In this document: positions 1-8,545 of the stretch, one piece after another
Numbering within the stretch: position 1 is the first letter of the stretch
Layout: each line of letters opens with the position of its first letter
NCBI GenBank assembly: GCA_902363665.1
Contig: CABJAW010000022.1
Coordinates: 1 to 64,000 of the forward strand
Reading direction: 5' to 3'
DNA length: 64,000 nt
Source of the DNA: Lachnospiraceae bacterium
GTDB lineage: Bacteria > Bacillota > Clostridia > Lachnospirales > Lachnospiraceae
Notes under the pieces: generated by a model
Seen by the model: only the letters and a program-made list of their open reading frames with translations
Databases searched by the model: none
Told to the model about the DNA's origin: nothing
Program-made: the position numbers and the translations under genes

Positions 1-22
1 CAGATTTGCAATCTGTCTTTTT
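1..22 (+). terminator. Possible terminator tail at the window edge
   Basis: A 6-bp stem (CAGATT/AATCTG, loop TGC) is followed by TCTTTTT. It may be the 3' end of an intrinsic terminator of a gene left of the window. The upstream part of the stem cannot be seen. Confidence 0.35.
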
Positions 23-137
23 GTCGTGCTTTCCTTCACGGGTAAATCGTAAACATATCTGTAAAACGGTTTCACTAAGGTTCATCTGTAATTTATTCTG
101 TAAGAATTCGCTCCCTATTAAACGTTAACTAAATGAC

Positions 138-156
138 ATTGGGCTCTGAACAGTTA
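138..156. repeat. Solo end of the GTAACTGTTCAGAGCC repeat family
   Basis: TTGGGCTCTGAACAGTTAC matches, with one extra G, the right terminal inverted repeat of the MITE-like element at 44955-45096. No left partner is visible upstream in the window, so this may be a decayed or solo copy. Confidence 0.55.
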
Positions 157-176
157 CAAGAAAATAAAAATTGAGG

Positions 177-227
177 CGAGAGCTCAAAATTCCACGTATG
201 TTGCTGGAATTTCGGGCTCTCGTTTTT
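177..227 (+). terminator. Intrinsic terminator hairpin
   Basis: Arms at 177-194 and 205-222 (CGAGAGCTCAAAATTCCA against TGGAATTTCGGGCTCTCG, two mismatches) enclose a 10-nt loop and are followed by TTTTTG. It lies upstream of the 379 gene's promoter, so it most likely ends transcription from a gene left of the window. Confidence 0.75.
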
Positions 228-264
228 GTTGGACAAAAGTTAAGGAGATGCTCAAAACAGATAC

Positions 265-293
265 TTGCGAATCCGCAAAGATTAGGGTATAGT
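265..293 (+). promoter_or_regulatory. Sigma-A type promoter for the DUF1700-like gene
   Basis: TTGCGA (265-270), 17-bp spacer, TATAGT (288-293). It sits about 85 bp upstream of the start at 379 and just after the terminator at 177-227. Confidence 0.5.
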
Positions 294-378
294 ATGGAAA
301 AACGGTACATGACAGGAAAACGGCAGCAAATGTCCTCTTTACATTGTTGCCATGCATTATAATAAGGAAAGGAAACGT

Positions 379-855
379 ATGTCGAAGGAAGAGTTTCTGG
401 ACACTCTGCGCAAGGTGCTGGCACGGGAGCTGTCAGAGAGCGAGGTCGCAGATAATATTAATTATTACTGGAATTATATTGAGCAGCAGATCGCTTCTGG
501 AAAAACGGAGGAGCAGGTACTGCAGGAGCTTGGCGATCCGCGGCTGATTGCGCGGACCATTCTTCAGGTAGATGAGAAAAGAGAAGAGGAGCCGTATCAG
601 GACGCGGCCGTCTATACAGAAGAGGATGGTACGTATCGGAAAGATACACCGGAGTCGGAATATACAGACCCGTTTACCGGTGCACACGTCGAGGTACGCC
701 GCATGACAGCGGGGGATTGGGCGAAGATTGTGCTGGTGATTGTGATTATCTGCATCGTGCTTGGCACGGTATTCCATATTTTGTGGAAACTGCTGCCGGT
801 GCTGCTTGTGATTGCGGCGGTCTTGTGGATTTACCGAAAATTCACACAGAGATAA
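379..855 (+). CDS. DUF1700/HAAS-type membrane protein
   Basis: This is a protein of about 158 residues. The N-terminal ~60 residues (SKEEFLDTLRKVLA... then GKTEEQVLQELGDPRLIART) match the DUF1700/HAAS helical domain, found in small membrane regulators often linked to PadR-type regulators. A charged linker follows, then two closely spaced hydrophobic segments (WAKIVLVIVIICIVLGTVF and LLPVLLVIAAVLWIY) anchor it in the membrane. I chose the ATG at 379, preceded by AAGGAAAGGAAACGT, over an in-frame ATG at 352 with no ribosome site. No padR gene is adjacent. The role is unknown; a membrane-stress or signalling function is inference from the family. Confidence 0.7.
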   Translation: MSKEEFLDTLRKVLARELSESEVADNINYYWNYIEQQIASGKTEEQVLQELGDPRLIARTILQVDEKREEEPYQDAAVYTEEDGTYRKDTPESEYTDPFTGAHVEVRRMTAGDWAKIVLVIVIICIVLGTVFHILWKLLPVLLVIAAVLWIYRKFTQR

Positions 856-874
856 AATACGCAAGACTTGCAGG

Positions 875-903
875 TTGCGAAATATATTGGAAAATGCTAT
901 ACT
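875..903 (+). promoter_or_regulatory. Promoter for apt
   Basis: TTGCGA (875-880), 17-bp spacer, TATACT (898-903). A hairpin with AGGGATC and GATCCCT arms follows in the ~140-nt leader (about 929-955). The leader does not match a riboswitch class I recognise. Confidence 0.5.
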
Positions 904-1042
904 AAAAGATATTTGGTCTTTATCAAAGGAGGGATCCGCTTGCGGGAGGATCCCTTATGATCCTGTAAGCAGTGAATCGGATTATAGGTATTCATTTTGC
1001 TTTAATAGGACGGACAGAATAATTCACAAAGGAGCGGGAAAA

Positions 1043-1567
1043 ATGAAAAAAATAGAAGAGTATGTCAGAAGTATTCCGGACTTTCCGGAGCCGGGAATTA
1101 TTTTCAGGGATGTGACGAGCATCCTGCAGGATCCGGATGGACTGAAGCTTTCGATAGACCTGATTCAGGAAAAGCTGGAAGGACTTGATTTTGATGTGAT
1201 CGCAGGGACGGAGTCAAGAGGATTTATCTTTGGCGTTCCGGTTGCTTATAATCTGCACAAGGCATTTGTGCCGGTTCGCAAAAAAGGAAAACTTCCGTGT
1301 GAGACCGTTTCTATGGATTATGATCTGGAGTACGGCACAGCGACGATCGAGATGCATAAGGATTCGATCAGGCCGGGACAGAGAGTCGTTCTGATCGATG
1401 ACCTGATTGCAACCGGCGGTACGATCGAGGCTGCAATCAAGCTGATCGAGCAGCTTGGCGGTGTAGTAGTCAAGGTAGTATTCCTGATGGAGCTTGCGGG
1501 TCTGAAGGGCCGTGAGAAGCTTGCAGGATATGATGTGGATTCAGTAATCTGCTACGAGGGCAAATAA
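1043..1567 (+). CDS. apt: Adenine phosphoribosyltransferase
   Basis: A 174-residue cytosolic purine-salvage enzyme that makes AMP from adenine and PRPP. Family marks are the N-terminal RSIPDFPEPGIIFRDVTS segment, AGTESRGFIFG, and the PRPP loop VVLIDDLIATGGT near residues 114-126. Length is typical for APT (about 170-180). The ATG at 1043 follows AAAGGAGCGGG; upstream in-frame starts run through the leader and overlap the previous gene. The rel gene follows after about 185 bp, an arrangement also seen in other Bacillota, where nucleotide salvage and (p)ppGpp metabolism are neighbours. Confidence 0.96.
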   Translation: MKKIEEYVRSIPDFPEPGIIFRDVTSILQDPDGLKLSIDLIQEKLEGLDFDVIAGTESRGFIFGVPVAYNLHKAFVPVRKKGKLPCETVSMDYDLEYGTATIEMHKDSIRPGQRVVLIDDLIATGGTIEAAIKLIEQLGGVVVKVVFLMELAGLKGREKLAGYDVDSVICYEGK

Positions 1568-1752
1568 TCCTGTAGGCAGAAAACAGATTTTGAATGCCTG
1601 TCCTGTCTGTTTCAAAGCGATGAAAAAGAAACAAAGAAATGCTTCTGTGAGAAAAGGAACAGACTGCAAAGTGGCGATAAGGGACACATTTTTTTCTGAT
1701 AGGTGGTTAGAGAGCCGCGCAAAGCACAGAAATTACGGAGATGGTGAGACGG

Positions 1753-4056
1753 ATGCCGATGGATACGAAAACAAAACAGGAAAAAATTGATGAGATCAAG
1801 CGGGCGGATGCCAATGTAAAGACAATGGAGGATTTTACCAGCCCGGATAAACTGTATCAGGAGCTGATTGCGGGAATCCGCAAGTATCATCCGTCGGATG
1901 ATATCTCACTGATCGAGAAAGCCTATAAGACGGCGTATGAGGCACACAAGGATCAGAAGCGGAAGTCGGGTGAGCCATATATTATTCATCCGCTGTGCGT
2001 GGCGATCATTCTGGCGGATCTGGAGCTCGACAAGGAGACGATCGCTGCGGGACTTTTGCATGATGTCGTTGAGGACACGGTCATGACGACTGAGCAGGTA
2101 AAAGAAGAGTTCGGTGCTGAGGTGGCTCTTCTGGTGGACGGTGTCACAAAGCTGACGCAGCTGTCGTATTCGGCTGACAAGCTGGAGGTACAGGCGGAGA
2201 ATCTCCGGAAAATGTTCCTTGCAATGGCAAAGGATATCCGGGTCATCCTGATCAAGCTGGCAGACCGTCTCCACAATATGCGTACGCTGAAGTATCAGTC
2301 ACCGGCGAAGCAGAAGGAAAAAGCGCGTGAGACCATGGATATCTACGCGCCGATCGCACACCGGCTCGGTATTTCCAAGATCAAGGTAGAACTGGATGAT
2401 CTTTCCCTGAAATATCTGGAGCCGGAAGTCTATTACGATCTGGTCGAAAAAATTGCACTGAAAAAGGATGCACGTCAGGAATTCGTCAATGAGATCGTAA
2501 AAGAGGTCAGCGAGCACATCGAGGCAGCCGGAATCAAGGCGCAGATCGACGGACGGGCAAAGCACTTTTTCAGCATTTACAAAAAGATGGTCAACCAGAA
2601 TAAGACGCTTGACCAGATCTATGATCTGTTTGCCGTGCGTATCATCGTTGATACGGTCAAAGACTGTTATGCGGCGCTCGGTGTCATCCATGAGATGTAC
2701 AAGCCGATCCCTGGGCGTTTCAAGGATTATATTGCAATGCCGAAACAGAACATGTACCAGTCCCTGCATACGACACTGATCGGACCGAACGGCCAGCCAT
2801 TTGAGATCCAGATCCGTACATTTGAGATGCACCGGACTGCTGAGTACGGTATCGCTGCGCACTGGAAGTACAAGGAGAGCGCGGACGGAAAGAAGGGCGG
2901 CACAAAGAGCGAGGAAGAGAAGCTGAGCTGGCTGCGGCAGGTGCTGGACTGGCAGATGTCGGACAACCGCGAGTTTATGAGCCTCTTAAAGAGTGATTTC
3001 GACCTGTTTTCCGAGAGCGTTTACTGTTTTACACCGGCGGGCGATGTGAAAAATCTTCCGGCCGGTTCGACGCCGATCGACTTTGCCTACAGCATTCACA
3101 GTGCAGTCGGCAACCGGATGATCGGAGCGCGGGTCAACGGCAAGCTGGTAACGATCGACTACGTGATCCAGAACGGTGACCGGATCGAGATCATTACCTC
3201 GCAGAATTCCCGCGGACCGAGCCGTGACTGGCTGAAAATCGTAAAGAGTTCTCAGGCGAAAAACAAGATCACGCAGTGGTTTAAGCAGGAGCTGAAGGAA
3301 GACAATATCATCAGGGGCAAGGAGCTGCTTACAAACTACTGCCGTGCAAAGGGAATTGTCCAGTCAGATATTTTAAAGCCGGAATACATGGAGCGGGTGC
3401 TCACAAAGTACGGATTCCGGGACTGGGATTCCGCACTGGCGGCGATTGGCCACGGCGGTTTAAAAGAAGGCCAGGTGGTCAACAAACTGCTCGAGGGCTA
3501 TGAAATCGATCACAAGAAGGCGATGACGGACGAGCAGATCATCGAAGCGGTGCAGGCTTCGAAGGATGCATCGCCGGTGCAGATCGCAAAATCAAAGGGC
3601 GGCATTACCGTGCAGGGTATGGATGACGTGAGCGTCCGGTTTGCAAAATGCTGCAGCCCGATCCCGGGGGACGAGATTGTTGGATTTGTGACGCGCGGAC
3701 GCGGCGTGACCGTACATCGCACAGACTGTATCAATATCATCAATCTTCCGGAGGAAGAGCGGGCGCGTATCATCGATGCAGAGTGGCAGCAGGAAGCGCA
3801 GAAGGGTGAAAAAGGCCTGTATATGGCAGAGATCATCATTTATGGCCATAACCGGACCGGTCTGCTGGTTGATATCACGAAGATTTTTACGGAGCGGAAG
3901 ATCGATGTAAATTCTGTTAATTCACGTACGAGCAAGCAGGGACTCGCGACGATCGCGATGGCGTTTGAGGTGCCGGACAAGGCAGTGCTCAACTCCCTGA
4001 TTGAGAAGATCCGCCAGGTGGAGAGTGTCATTGACATCGAGCGTACCACCGGCTGA
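1753..4056 (+). CDS. relA/spoT: Bifunctional (p)ppGpp synthetase/hydrolase Rel
   Basis: Makes and degrades the stringent-response alarmone (p)ppGpp. Domains in order are an N-terminal HD hydrolase (GLLHDVVEDT), the synthetase (GRAKHFFSIYKKM and RFKDYIAMPK), a TGS domain (VYCFTPAGDVKNLPAGSTPIDFAYSIHS), a Cys/His-rich segment (CCSPIPGDEIVGF..HRTDC), and a C-terminal ACT domain. The RXKD motif (RFKD) together with an intact HD site points to a bifunctional Rel/SpoT enzyme, not a synthetase-only RelA. At about 767 residues it has normal length. In-frame ATGs lie at 1741, 1753 and 1759. ACGGAG ends at 1740, directly against the first, so 1753 or 1759 is preferred. Confidence 0.96.
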   Translation: MPMDTKTKQEKIDEIKRADANVKTMEDFTSPDKLYQELIAGIRKYHPSDDISLIEKAYKTAYEAHKDQKRKSGEPYIIHPLCVAIILADLELDKETIAAGLLHDVVEDTVMTTEQVKEEFGAEVALLVDGVTKLTQLSYSADKLEVQAENLRKMFLAMAKDIRVILIKLADRLHNMRTLKYQSPAKQKEKARETMDIYAPIAHRLGISKIKVELDDLSLKYLEPEVYYDLVEKIALKKDARQEFVNEIVKEVSEHIEAAGIKAQIDGRAKHFFSIYKKMVNQNKTLDQIYDLFAVRIIVDTVKDCYAALGVIHEMYKPIPGRFKDYIAMPKQNMYQSLHTTLIGPNGQPFEIQIRTFEMHRTAEYGIAAHWKYKESADGKKGGTKSEEEKLSWLRQVLDWQMSDNREFMSLLKSDFDLFSESVYCFTPAGDVKNLPAGSTPIDFAYSIHSAVGNRMIGARVNGKLVTIDYVIQNGDRIEIITSQNSRGPSRDWLKIVKSSQAKNKITQWFKQELKEDNIIRGKELLTNYCRAKGIVQSDILKPEYMERVLTKYGFRDWDSALAAIGHGGLKEGQVVNKLLEGYEIDHKKAMTDEQIIEAVQASKDASPVQIAKSKGGITVQGMDDVSVRFAKCCSPIPGDEIVGFVTRGRGVTVHRTDCINIINLPEEERARIIDAEWQQEAQKGEKGLYMAEIIIYGHNRTGLLVDITKIFTERKIDVNSVNSRTSKQGLATIAMAFEVPDKAVLNSLIEKIRQVESVIDIERTTG

Positions 4057-4067
4057 AAGGAGAAGCG

Positions 4068-4694
4068 ATGGGTAAGATGAAACTGGAAAGTATGGTGCTT
4101 GGACCGGTGCAGACAAACTGTTATCTGGTGCTGAACCGGGAGAGCGGAGAACTGCTGATCGTGGATCCGGCCGATGATGCGCTGCGGATCCGGGAGCGGG
4201 TTGCGGCGATGGGAGGCCGGCCGGCGGCGATTTTGCTGACACACGGCCATTTTGATCATATCGGTGCGGCAGAAGAGCTGAAAGCGTATTACAATGCGCC
4301 AATCTATGCGATGGCAGAAGAAAAGGAGATCCTGGAAGATGCGCAGAATAATCTTTCAGGGCTTTACGGAAGAGGTTACACCGTGCATGCGGATCATTTC
4401 CTGAAGGATGGTGAAATCCTGCGGCTTGCCGGATTTGAGATTCATGTGCTTCATACACCGGGTCATACCGTCGGTGGTGCCAGCTATTATTTTCCGGAAG
4501 AAAAGGTGGTTTTTTCCGGCGATACGCTGTTCCATGGAAGTGTCGGCAGAACGGATTTTCCGACCGGAAGCATGGGCATGCTGCATGAGTCGCTGCACAG
4601 GAAACTGTATGCGCTGCCGGATGATACGGAAGTATATCCGGGACACGACGCGTCGACTGACATAGCATATGAAAAACGGTATAATCCATATTGA
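4068..4694 (+). CDS. MBL-fold metallo-hydrolase (GloB-like)
   Basis: A 208-residue metallo-beta-lactamase-fold hydrolase. The zinc-binding signature THGHFDHIG lies near residue 63, and further ligands are in HTPGHTVGG, FSGDTLFHGSVGRTD and the C-terminal YPGHD. This is the short YcbL/GloB-like group, often called hydroxyacylglutathione hydrolase, which lacks the C-terminal glyoxalase II extension. The start follows AAAGGAGAAGCG. It begins 11 bp after rel and abuts hemZ, suggesting one operon. The natural substrate cannot be read from the sequence. Confidence 0.88.
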   Translation: MGKMKLESMVLGPVQTNCYLVLNRESGELLIVDPADDALRIRERVAAMGGRPAAILLTHGHFDHIGAAEELKAYYNAPIYAMAEEKEILEDAQNNLSGLYGRGYTVHADHFLKDGEILRLAGFEIHVLHTPGHTVGGASYYFPEEKVVFSGDTLFHGSVGRTDFPTGSMGMLHESLHRKLYALPDDTEVYPGHDASTDIAYEKRYNPY

Positions 4695-4708
4695 AGCGGG
4701 ATAAGAAT

Positions 4709-6229
4709 ATGATAATCGTACAATTAAACAGACAGATTTTTGAATATGACGTCCACTCTCTGGTAAAGTCGTTTTACCCGGGGGAGGACGTAAAAATTGT
4801 GTATGAAACCTCGCCGGAAGAGGCGGACGCGCAGCTGGTATGCAGGCTGGAGTTTTTGAAAACGGTAAGCAATTTTAAGTCAGAGGATACTTTGCCAGAA
4901 CAGGCCTGTGAAAAGGAACAGGTTCCGACTTCGCATATCCGCTTCCAGATTCGAAAGAACGGAAAAACAGAGTCAGAAGAAACCGCCGTCTGCACACAGC
5001 CGGACGACCGCAAGGAACTGAAAAATGAGGTGAAGCGTCTCGTTTACCGCCAGCTCTCATCTTACACCAGGCAGAAGCTGCCGTGGGGCAACCTGACGGG
5101 AATCCGTCCGACGAAGATTCCGATGGCGATGCTCGGACAGGGATACCGGAATGTCGAGATCGCGGATTACATGCGGAAAACGTATTATACAAGCAATGAG
5201 AAGACATCACTTGCGATCGCGATCGCAAACCGGGAGCGCCATCTGCTAAAGGACATTAATTATCAGAACGGTTACAGCCTGTACGTCGGTATTCCGTTCT
5301 GCCCGAGTATCTGCCTATACTGCTCGTTCAGTTCCAGTCCGATTGGCATCTGGAAGAATCAGGTGGATGCGTACCTGGATGCTCTGTGCAAAGAGATTGA
5401 TTACGCCTCGGATGCATTTGCGGAAAAAGAGCTGAATACGGTATATATCGGAGGCGGCACGCCGACGACACTGGAGCCGGATCAGCTGGAACGATTGCTT
5501 TCAAAGCTGGAGGAGCGGTTTGATTACAGCCAGCTGCTTGAATTTACGGTTGAGGCAGGACGGCCGGACAGCATTACGCGGGAGAAGCTTGCGGTGCTGC
5601 GTGCACATGGAATTTCACGTATCTCGATCAATCCGCAGACAATGAACCAGAAGACGCTCGATCTGATCGGCCGCCGCCATACGGTGGAGCAGACGAAAGA
5701 TGCGTTCCATCTGGCGCGGGAGATGGGATTTGACAATATCAACATGGACCTGATCGTTGGACTTCCGGGGGAAGAAAAGGCAGACGTGGAACACACGCTG
5801 CAGGAGGTGATATCACTGGATCCGGACAGCATCACGGTGCATTCCCTTGCAGTCAAGCGTGCGTCGCGGCTGAAAATGTTTCATGATGAATATAAAGAAA
5901 TGACGTTTACGAACAACCGGGAGATCATGGATATGGCGGCGGAATATGCGGCGCGGGCCGGACAGAGTCCGTATTATCTGTATCGGCAGAAAAATATGGC
6001 CGGCAATTTTGAGAACGTCGGTTATTCGAAAGAGGGAAAAGCCGGTATCTATAATATTCTTATTATGGAAGAGGTGCAGAGTATTCTGGCACTTGGCGCC
6101 GGTGCATCGACGAAGATGGTCTGGGCAAGTGACCGGATCGAGCGGATTGAGAACGTAAAGGACATCCGAAATTATATTGATCGGATTGATGAGATGATTG
6201 AGAGAAAGAGGTCTGGGATCCATGAGTGA
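4709..6229 (+). CDS. hemZ: Coproporphyrinogen III oxidase-like radical SAM protein HemZ
   Basis: About 506 residues. A radical SAM core is shown by IPFCPSICLYCSF (CxxxCxxC, three cysteines for the 4Fe-4S cluster) near residue 197, followed by YIGGGTPTTL and the HemN-like segment INPQTMNQKTLDLIGRRHT. An N-terminal extension of about 170 residues is typical of HemZ in clostridia. The family acts in oxygen-independent tetrapyrrole metabolism, but many members are uncharacterised and may be heme chaperones or methyltransferase-like. The ATG at 4709 is preferred; an in-frame TTG at 4691 overlaps the stop of the MBL gene. The 3' end overlaps the next gene by 8 bp. Confidence 0.88.
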   Translation: MIIVQLNRQIFEYDVHSLVKSFYPGEDVKIVYETSPEEADAQLVCRLEFLKTVSNFKSEDTLPEQACEKEQVPTSHIRFQIRKNGKTESEETAVCTQPDDRKELKNEVKRLVYRQLSSYTRQKLPWGNLTGIRPTKIPMAMLGQGYRNVEIADYMRKTYYTSNEKTSLAIAIANRERHLLKDINYQNGYSLYVGIPFCPSICLYCSFSSSPIGIWKNQVDAYLDALCKEIDYASDAFAEKELNTVYIGGGTPTTLEPDQLERLLSKLEERFDYSQLLEFTVEAGRPDSITREKLAVLRAHGISRISINPQTMNQKTLDLIGRRHTVEQTKDAFHLAREMGFDNINMDLIVGLPGEEKADVEHTLQEVISLDPDSITVHSLAVKRASRLKMFHDEYKEMTFTNNREIMDMAAEYAARAGQSPYYLYRQKNMAGNFENVGYSKEGKAGIYNILIMEEVQSILALGAGASTKMVWASDRIERIENVKDIRNYIDRIDEMIERKRSGIHE

Positions 6230-6836
6230 GACGGGGCATGAATACCGGAAACAGTATCCGATCATAAGACCGAGTGTCTTAAAGGAGCTGGCACACGGGA
6301 TCTGTGTCAGCAACCTGGCGTTCCATACGGGAAAACAGATGAACTGCAGTGAAGAAATGTGCCATAAGCTGGCCATTGCCGGATTTTTACATGACATCGG
6401 AAAGCTGGAGCTGGCCAGGTACGTAAGAGGCCACGAAGAAGAGACGCTAATCATCGAGGAAATGAAGTATGTAAGACGCCATTCCAAGCTGGGCGCGGAT
6501 TTCCTGCAGCAGTTTGGCTATCCGGAGGAGATTGTGGAGATGGTGCGGTTTCATCATGAAAACTGTGACGGTTCCGGTTATCCGAACAACCTGACACGGG
6601 ATGAAATCCCGCTTGGAGCCAGAATCATCCGTGTCTGTGATGTATTTGCAGCGCTGACGGCAGACCGTCCGTACCGGAAAGCATTTGACGTGGATGCAGC
6701 AATGGAACTGATGATCGATGAGTCCAGGTATTATGATATTGAAGTGTTTCTTGCATTTATGCGGGTCGTGAATGAGGACGGCCTGGAAAATATGATGGAT
6801 AATGAAGAACTGGAAGATGCGCTGCGGTCACTGTAG
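6222..6836 (+). CDS. HD-GYP domain protein
   Basis: A 204-residue stand-alone HD-GYP-type phosphohydrolase domain. Visible motifs are FLHDIGKLEL (HD pair near residue 56), RRHSKLGADFL, and the diagnostic HHENCDGSGYPNNL, then RIIRVCDVFAALTADRPYRKA. Active HD-GYP enzymes hydrolyse cyclic di-GMP or related dinucleotides, and the metal-binding residues here look intact. There is no receiver or membrane domain. The ATG at 6222 lies inside the hemZ stop region with AGAGG upstream, so translation is probably coupled. An inverted repeat around 6810-6846 overlaps the stop codon and may help end transcription. Confidence 0.85.
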   Translation: MSETGHEYRKQYPIIRPSVLKELAHGICVSNLAFHTGKQMNCSEEMCHKLAIAGFLHDIGKLELARYVRGHEEETLIIEEMKYVRRHSKLGADFLQQFGYPEEIVEMVRFHHENCDGSGYPNNLTRDEIPLGARIIRVCDVFAALTADRPYRKAFDVDAAMELMIDESRYYDIEVFLAFMRVVNEDGLENMMDNEELEDALRSL

Positions 6837-6908
6837 CGCATCTTCTGCGTCTGCGCAGGAAAAAGACCATGATGCCTGCAGGAGCAGGCTTCACCAAAAG
6901 ACCGTGGC

Positions 6909-8192
6909 TTACGTGCCCTGCTCAAATTCAGTGAGTGCGGCAGACAGATCCCCCATAAGTGCGTTGGTAAACGCCTCGTCAAAAGAGATTTCCCACGTCT
7001 GCCCATTGTTGGAAAAGGACAAAGAGAGATCCGTGGTGTGGGTTCCGGCCGTGTTTTTCAGTGCTTCAAGCAGAAGGCGTGATGTTTCATCGGACTGTTC
7101 CGACTGACTGTCGCGGATGGATTTGGCGGTGGCGGCATAAGAAAGCAGGGATTCTTTATAGGCCTGCAGCGTAGCGGCCATATCGGGGCCGGTGATGCGG
7201 ATTGCCGCTTCAGCCTGATCGCCGTCTTCATGACAGGTCAGGATCTCCCAGCCGTAGCTGTCTGCAAGCAGGGCGGCAAAGGTATCATCGATCTGCGCGG
7301 CGTACGTTTCATTACAGGTAGAAAAGACATCGTTTAAGTTCAGGTAGTCCTTCCATCCGGCACCGTCAAGAGAGGTCAGCGCATCGAGATGCAGGCCGAG
7401 AACTGTCTTTGCGGAGAGGATATAGGGATCATTCATGCAGGTGATGAAGCCGCCGACAAGTGCGTCTTCCAGTTCGTCGTCGACAAGGATCGTCCAGCCC
7501 TGCTCCTGACGGGCAAGGTGAAACCAGGCGGTTGTCACAACTTCATCATAGGAATTTTGGGAAAGGGTATCACAGAGCAGCTGATAATAGTCTGCTGTGG
7601 TCATGGAGACGGAAGAAACGGCGACAGCACGTTTTAAAATTTCACGGCAGAGATCCTGCGCCAGCGCATGCATATCAATGTTCGTAAGGGTTGCGCTGAC
7701 CTCTGCGGTGTCGCCGTCAATTTGTTCGTTGTGAATGTGGTATTGAAAGTGTTTGAAAAAAAGAGAGACAGCTTTTGTGGCCTCGTCTCCGGGAGAACCG
7801 GAGGCGATGTGGGAATTGGTCAGATTTTCATAGGAGACAAAGGACTGGATCGTCGCATCGTCAAGTTCCTCAATGCGTGAGAGCTCCTGCTCGACTGCGA
7901 GAGAAGGCTGTCCGAGGCGGCGCTCATTCCAGAAAAAAAGAAGACCGGCAAGGAGCAGCTGAAGTGCAAGAATGGCCGGGATCCCGAGCCGGAATGACAG
8001 ATGCCTTGTCTTGTGGCGAAACACGTACATGCCAGTCAGGATTCCGATGCTGCCGAAGCAAAAGGCGGTGCCGAACAAAACGCGTTCGGGGACGCGCCAC
8101 CTGTGACGGATCGCACGGCGTTTGTCGATTCCCATGACGGAAAAGCCGAAGAGATTGATCAGGATCAGATATAAAATAAGGAAGAATTTCAT
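6909..8192 (-). CDS. DUF1294 membrane domain with long extracytoplasmic region
   Basis: A 427-residue protein on the minus strand. Residues 1-65 form a DUF1294 domain (short hydrophobic helix, then MGIDKRRAIRHRWRVPE and GSIGILTGMYVFRHKTRH), normally a complete small membrane protein. A second hydrophobic segment (LGIPAILALQLLLAGLLFF) is followed by about 330 mostly polar residues with no domain I recognise. Because the tail follows a membrane helix it could lie outside the cell. The start at 8192 has AACGGAGC about 13 nt upstream. It converges with the HD-GYP gene. Function unknown. Confidence 0.7.
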   Translation of the reverse strand: MKFFLILYLILINLFGFSVMGIDKRRAIRHRWRVPERVLFGTAFCFGSIGILTGMYVFRHKTRHLSFRLGIPAILALQLLLAGLLFFWNERRLGQPSLAVEQELSRIEELDDATIQSFVSYENLTNSHIASGSPGDEATKAVSLFFKHFQYHIHNEQIDGDTAEVSATLTNIDMHALAQDLCREILKRAVAVSSVSMTTADYYQLLCDTLSQNSYDEVVTTAWFHLARQEQGWTILVDDELEDALVGGFITCMNDPYILSAKTVLGLHLDALTSLDGAGWKDYLNLNDVFSTCNETYAAQIDDTFAALLADSYGWEILTCHEDGDQAEAAIRITGPDMAATLQAYKESLLSYAATAKSIRDSQSEQSDETSRLLLEALKNTAGTHTTDLSLSFSNNGQTWEISFDEAFTNALMGDLSAALTEFEQGT

Positions 8193-8545
8193 ATTAAAAC
8201 AGAGCTCCGTTCTTTAAAGATGGTATTAACTGTTCACCTGGCAGAAGTAAAAAGAATATTCGCAATCCGCTTCGCCGCCTGCTCATAGCAGAGGCTGAAT
8301 TATGAATATCCATCTTAACAGATTGTACATGAAAAACAGAGATATGTCAATAAAATGGAATATGTGACTATGAAATGAGGTTTTGTGTATTAAAAAGTGA
8401 CAGTAAACGACATTTGGTTAAATGTGAAAAAACAGTGACTTTTGGAAGTATTAAGAAAATATCTCTTTCTTTTGCAAAAAGTTGTGGTATCATGTTAAAA
8501 GTTAAAAAGATAAAATCAGAATTAGAATTGAAGGGGAATTGATTC
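8193..8545. other. Divergent intergenic region with repeat and AT-rich leader
   Basis: This 353-bp space lies between divergent genes. It holds one inverted copy of the AAGCGGAT hairpin repeat (8252-8287), a weak TTAACTGTTCA motif near 8226, and an AT-rich stretch that must carry the promoter of the export operon. TTGTGGTATCATG near 8480 is the best -10-like candidate. No gene is seen. Confidence 0.5.
8252..8287 (-). repeat. Dispersed hairpin repeat, core module
   Basis: GAATATTCGCAATCCGCTTCG is the reverse complement, with one mismatch, of the core seen at 54366-54394. This copy lies between divergent genes, unlike most copies, which are at gene ends. Confidence 0.7.

Noticed and set aside
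905..1040. Purine riboswitch ahead of apt
   Set aside because: A hairpin is present, but none of the conserved loop sequences of the purine aptamer can be seen.
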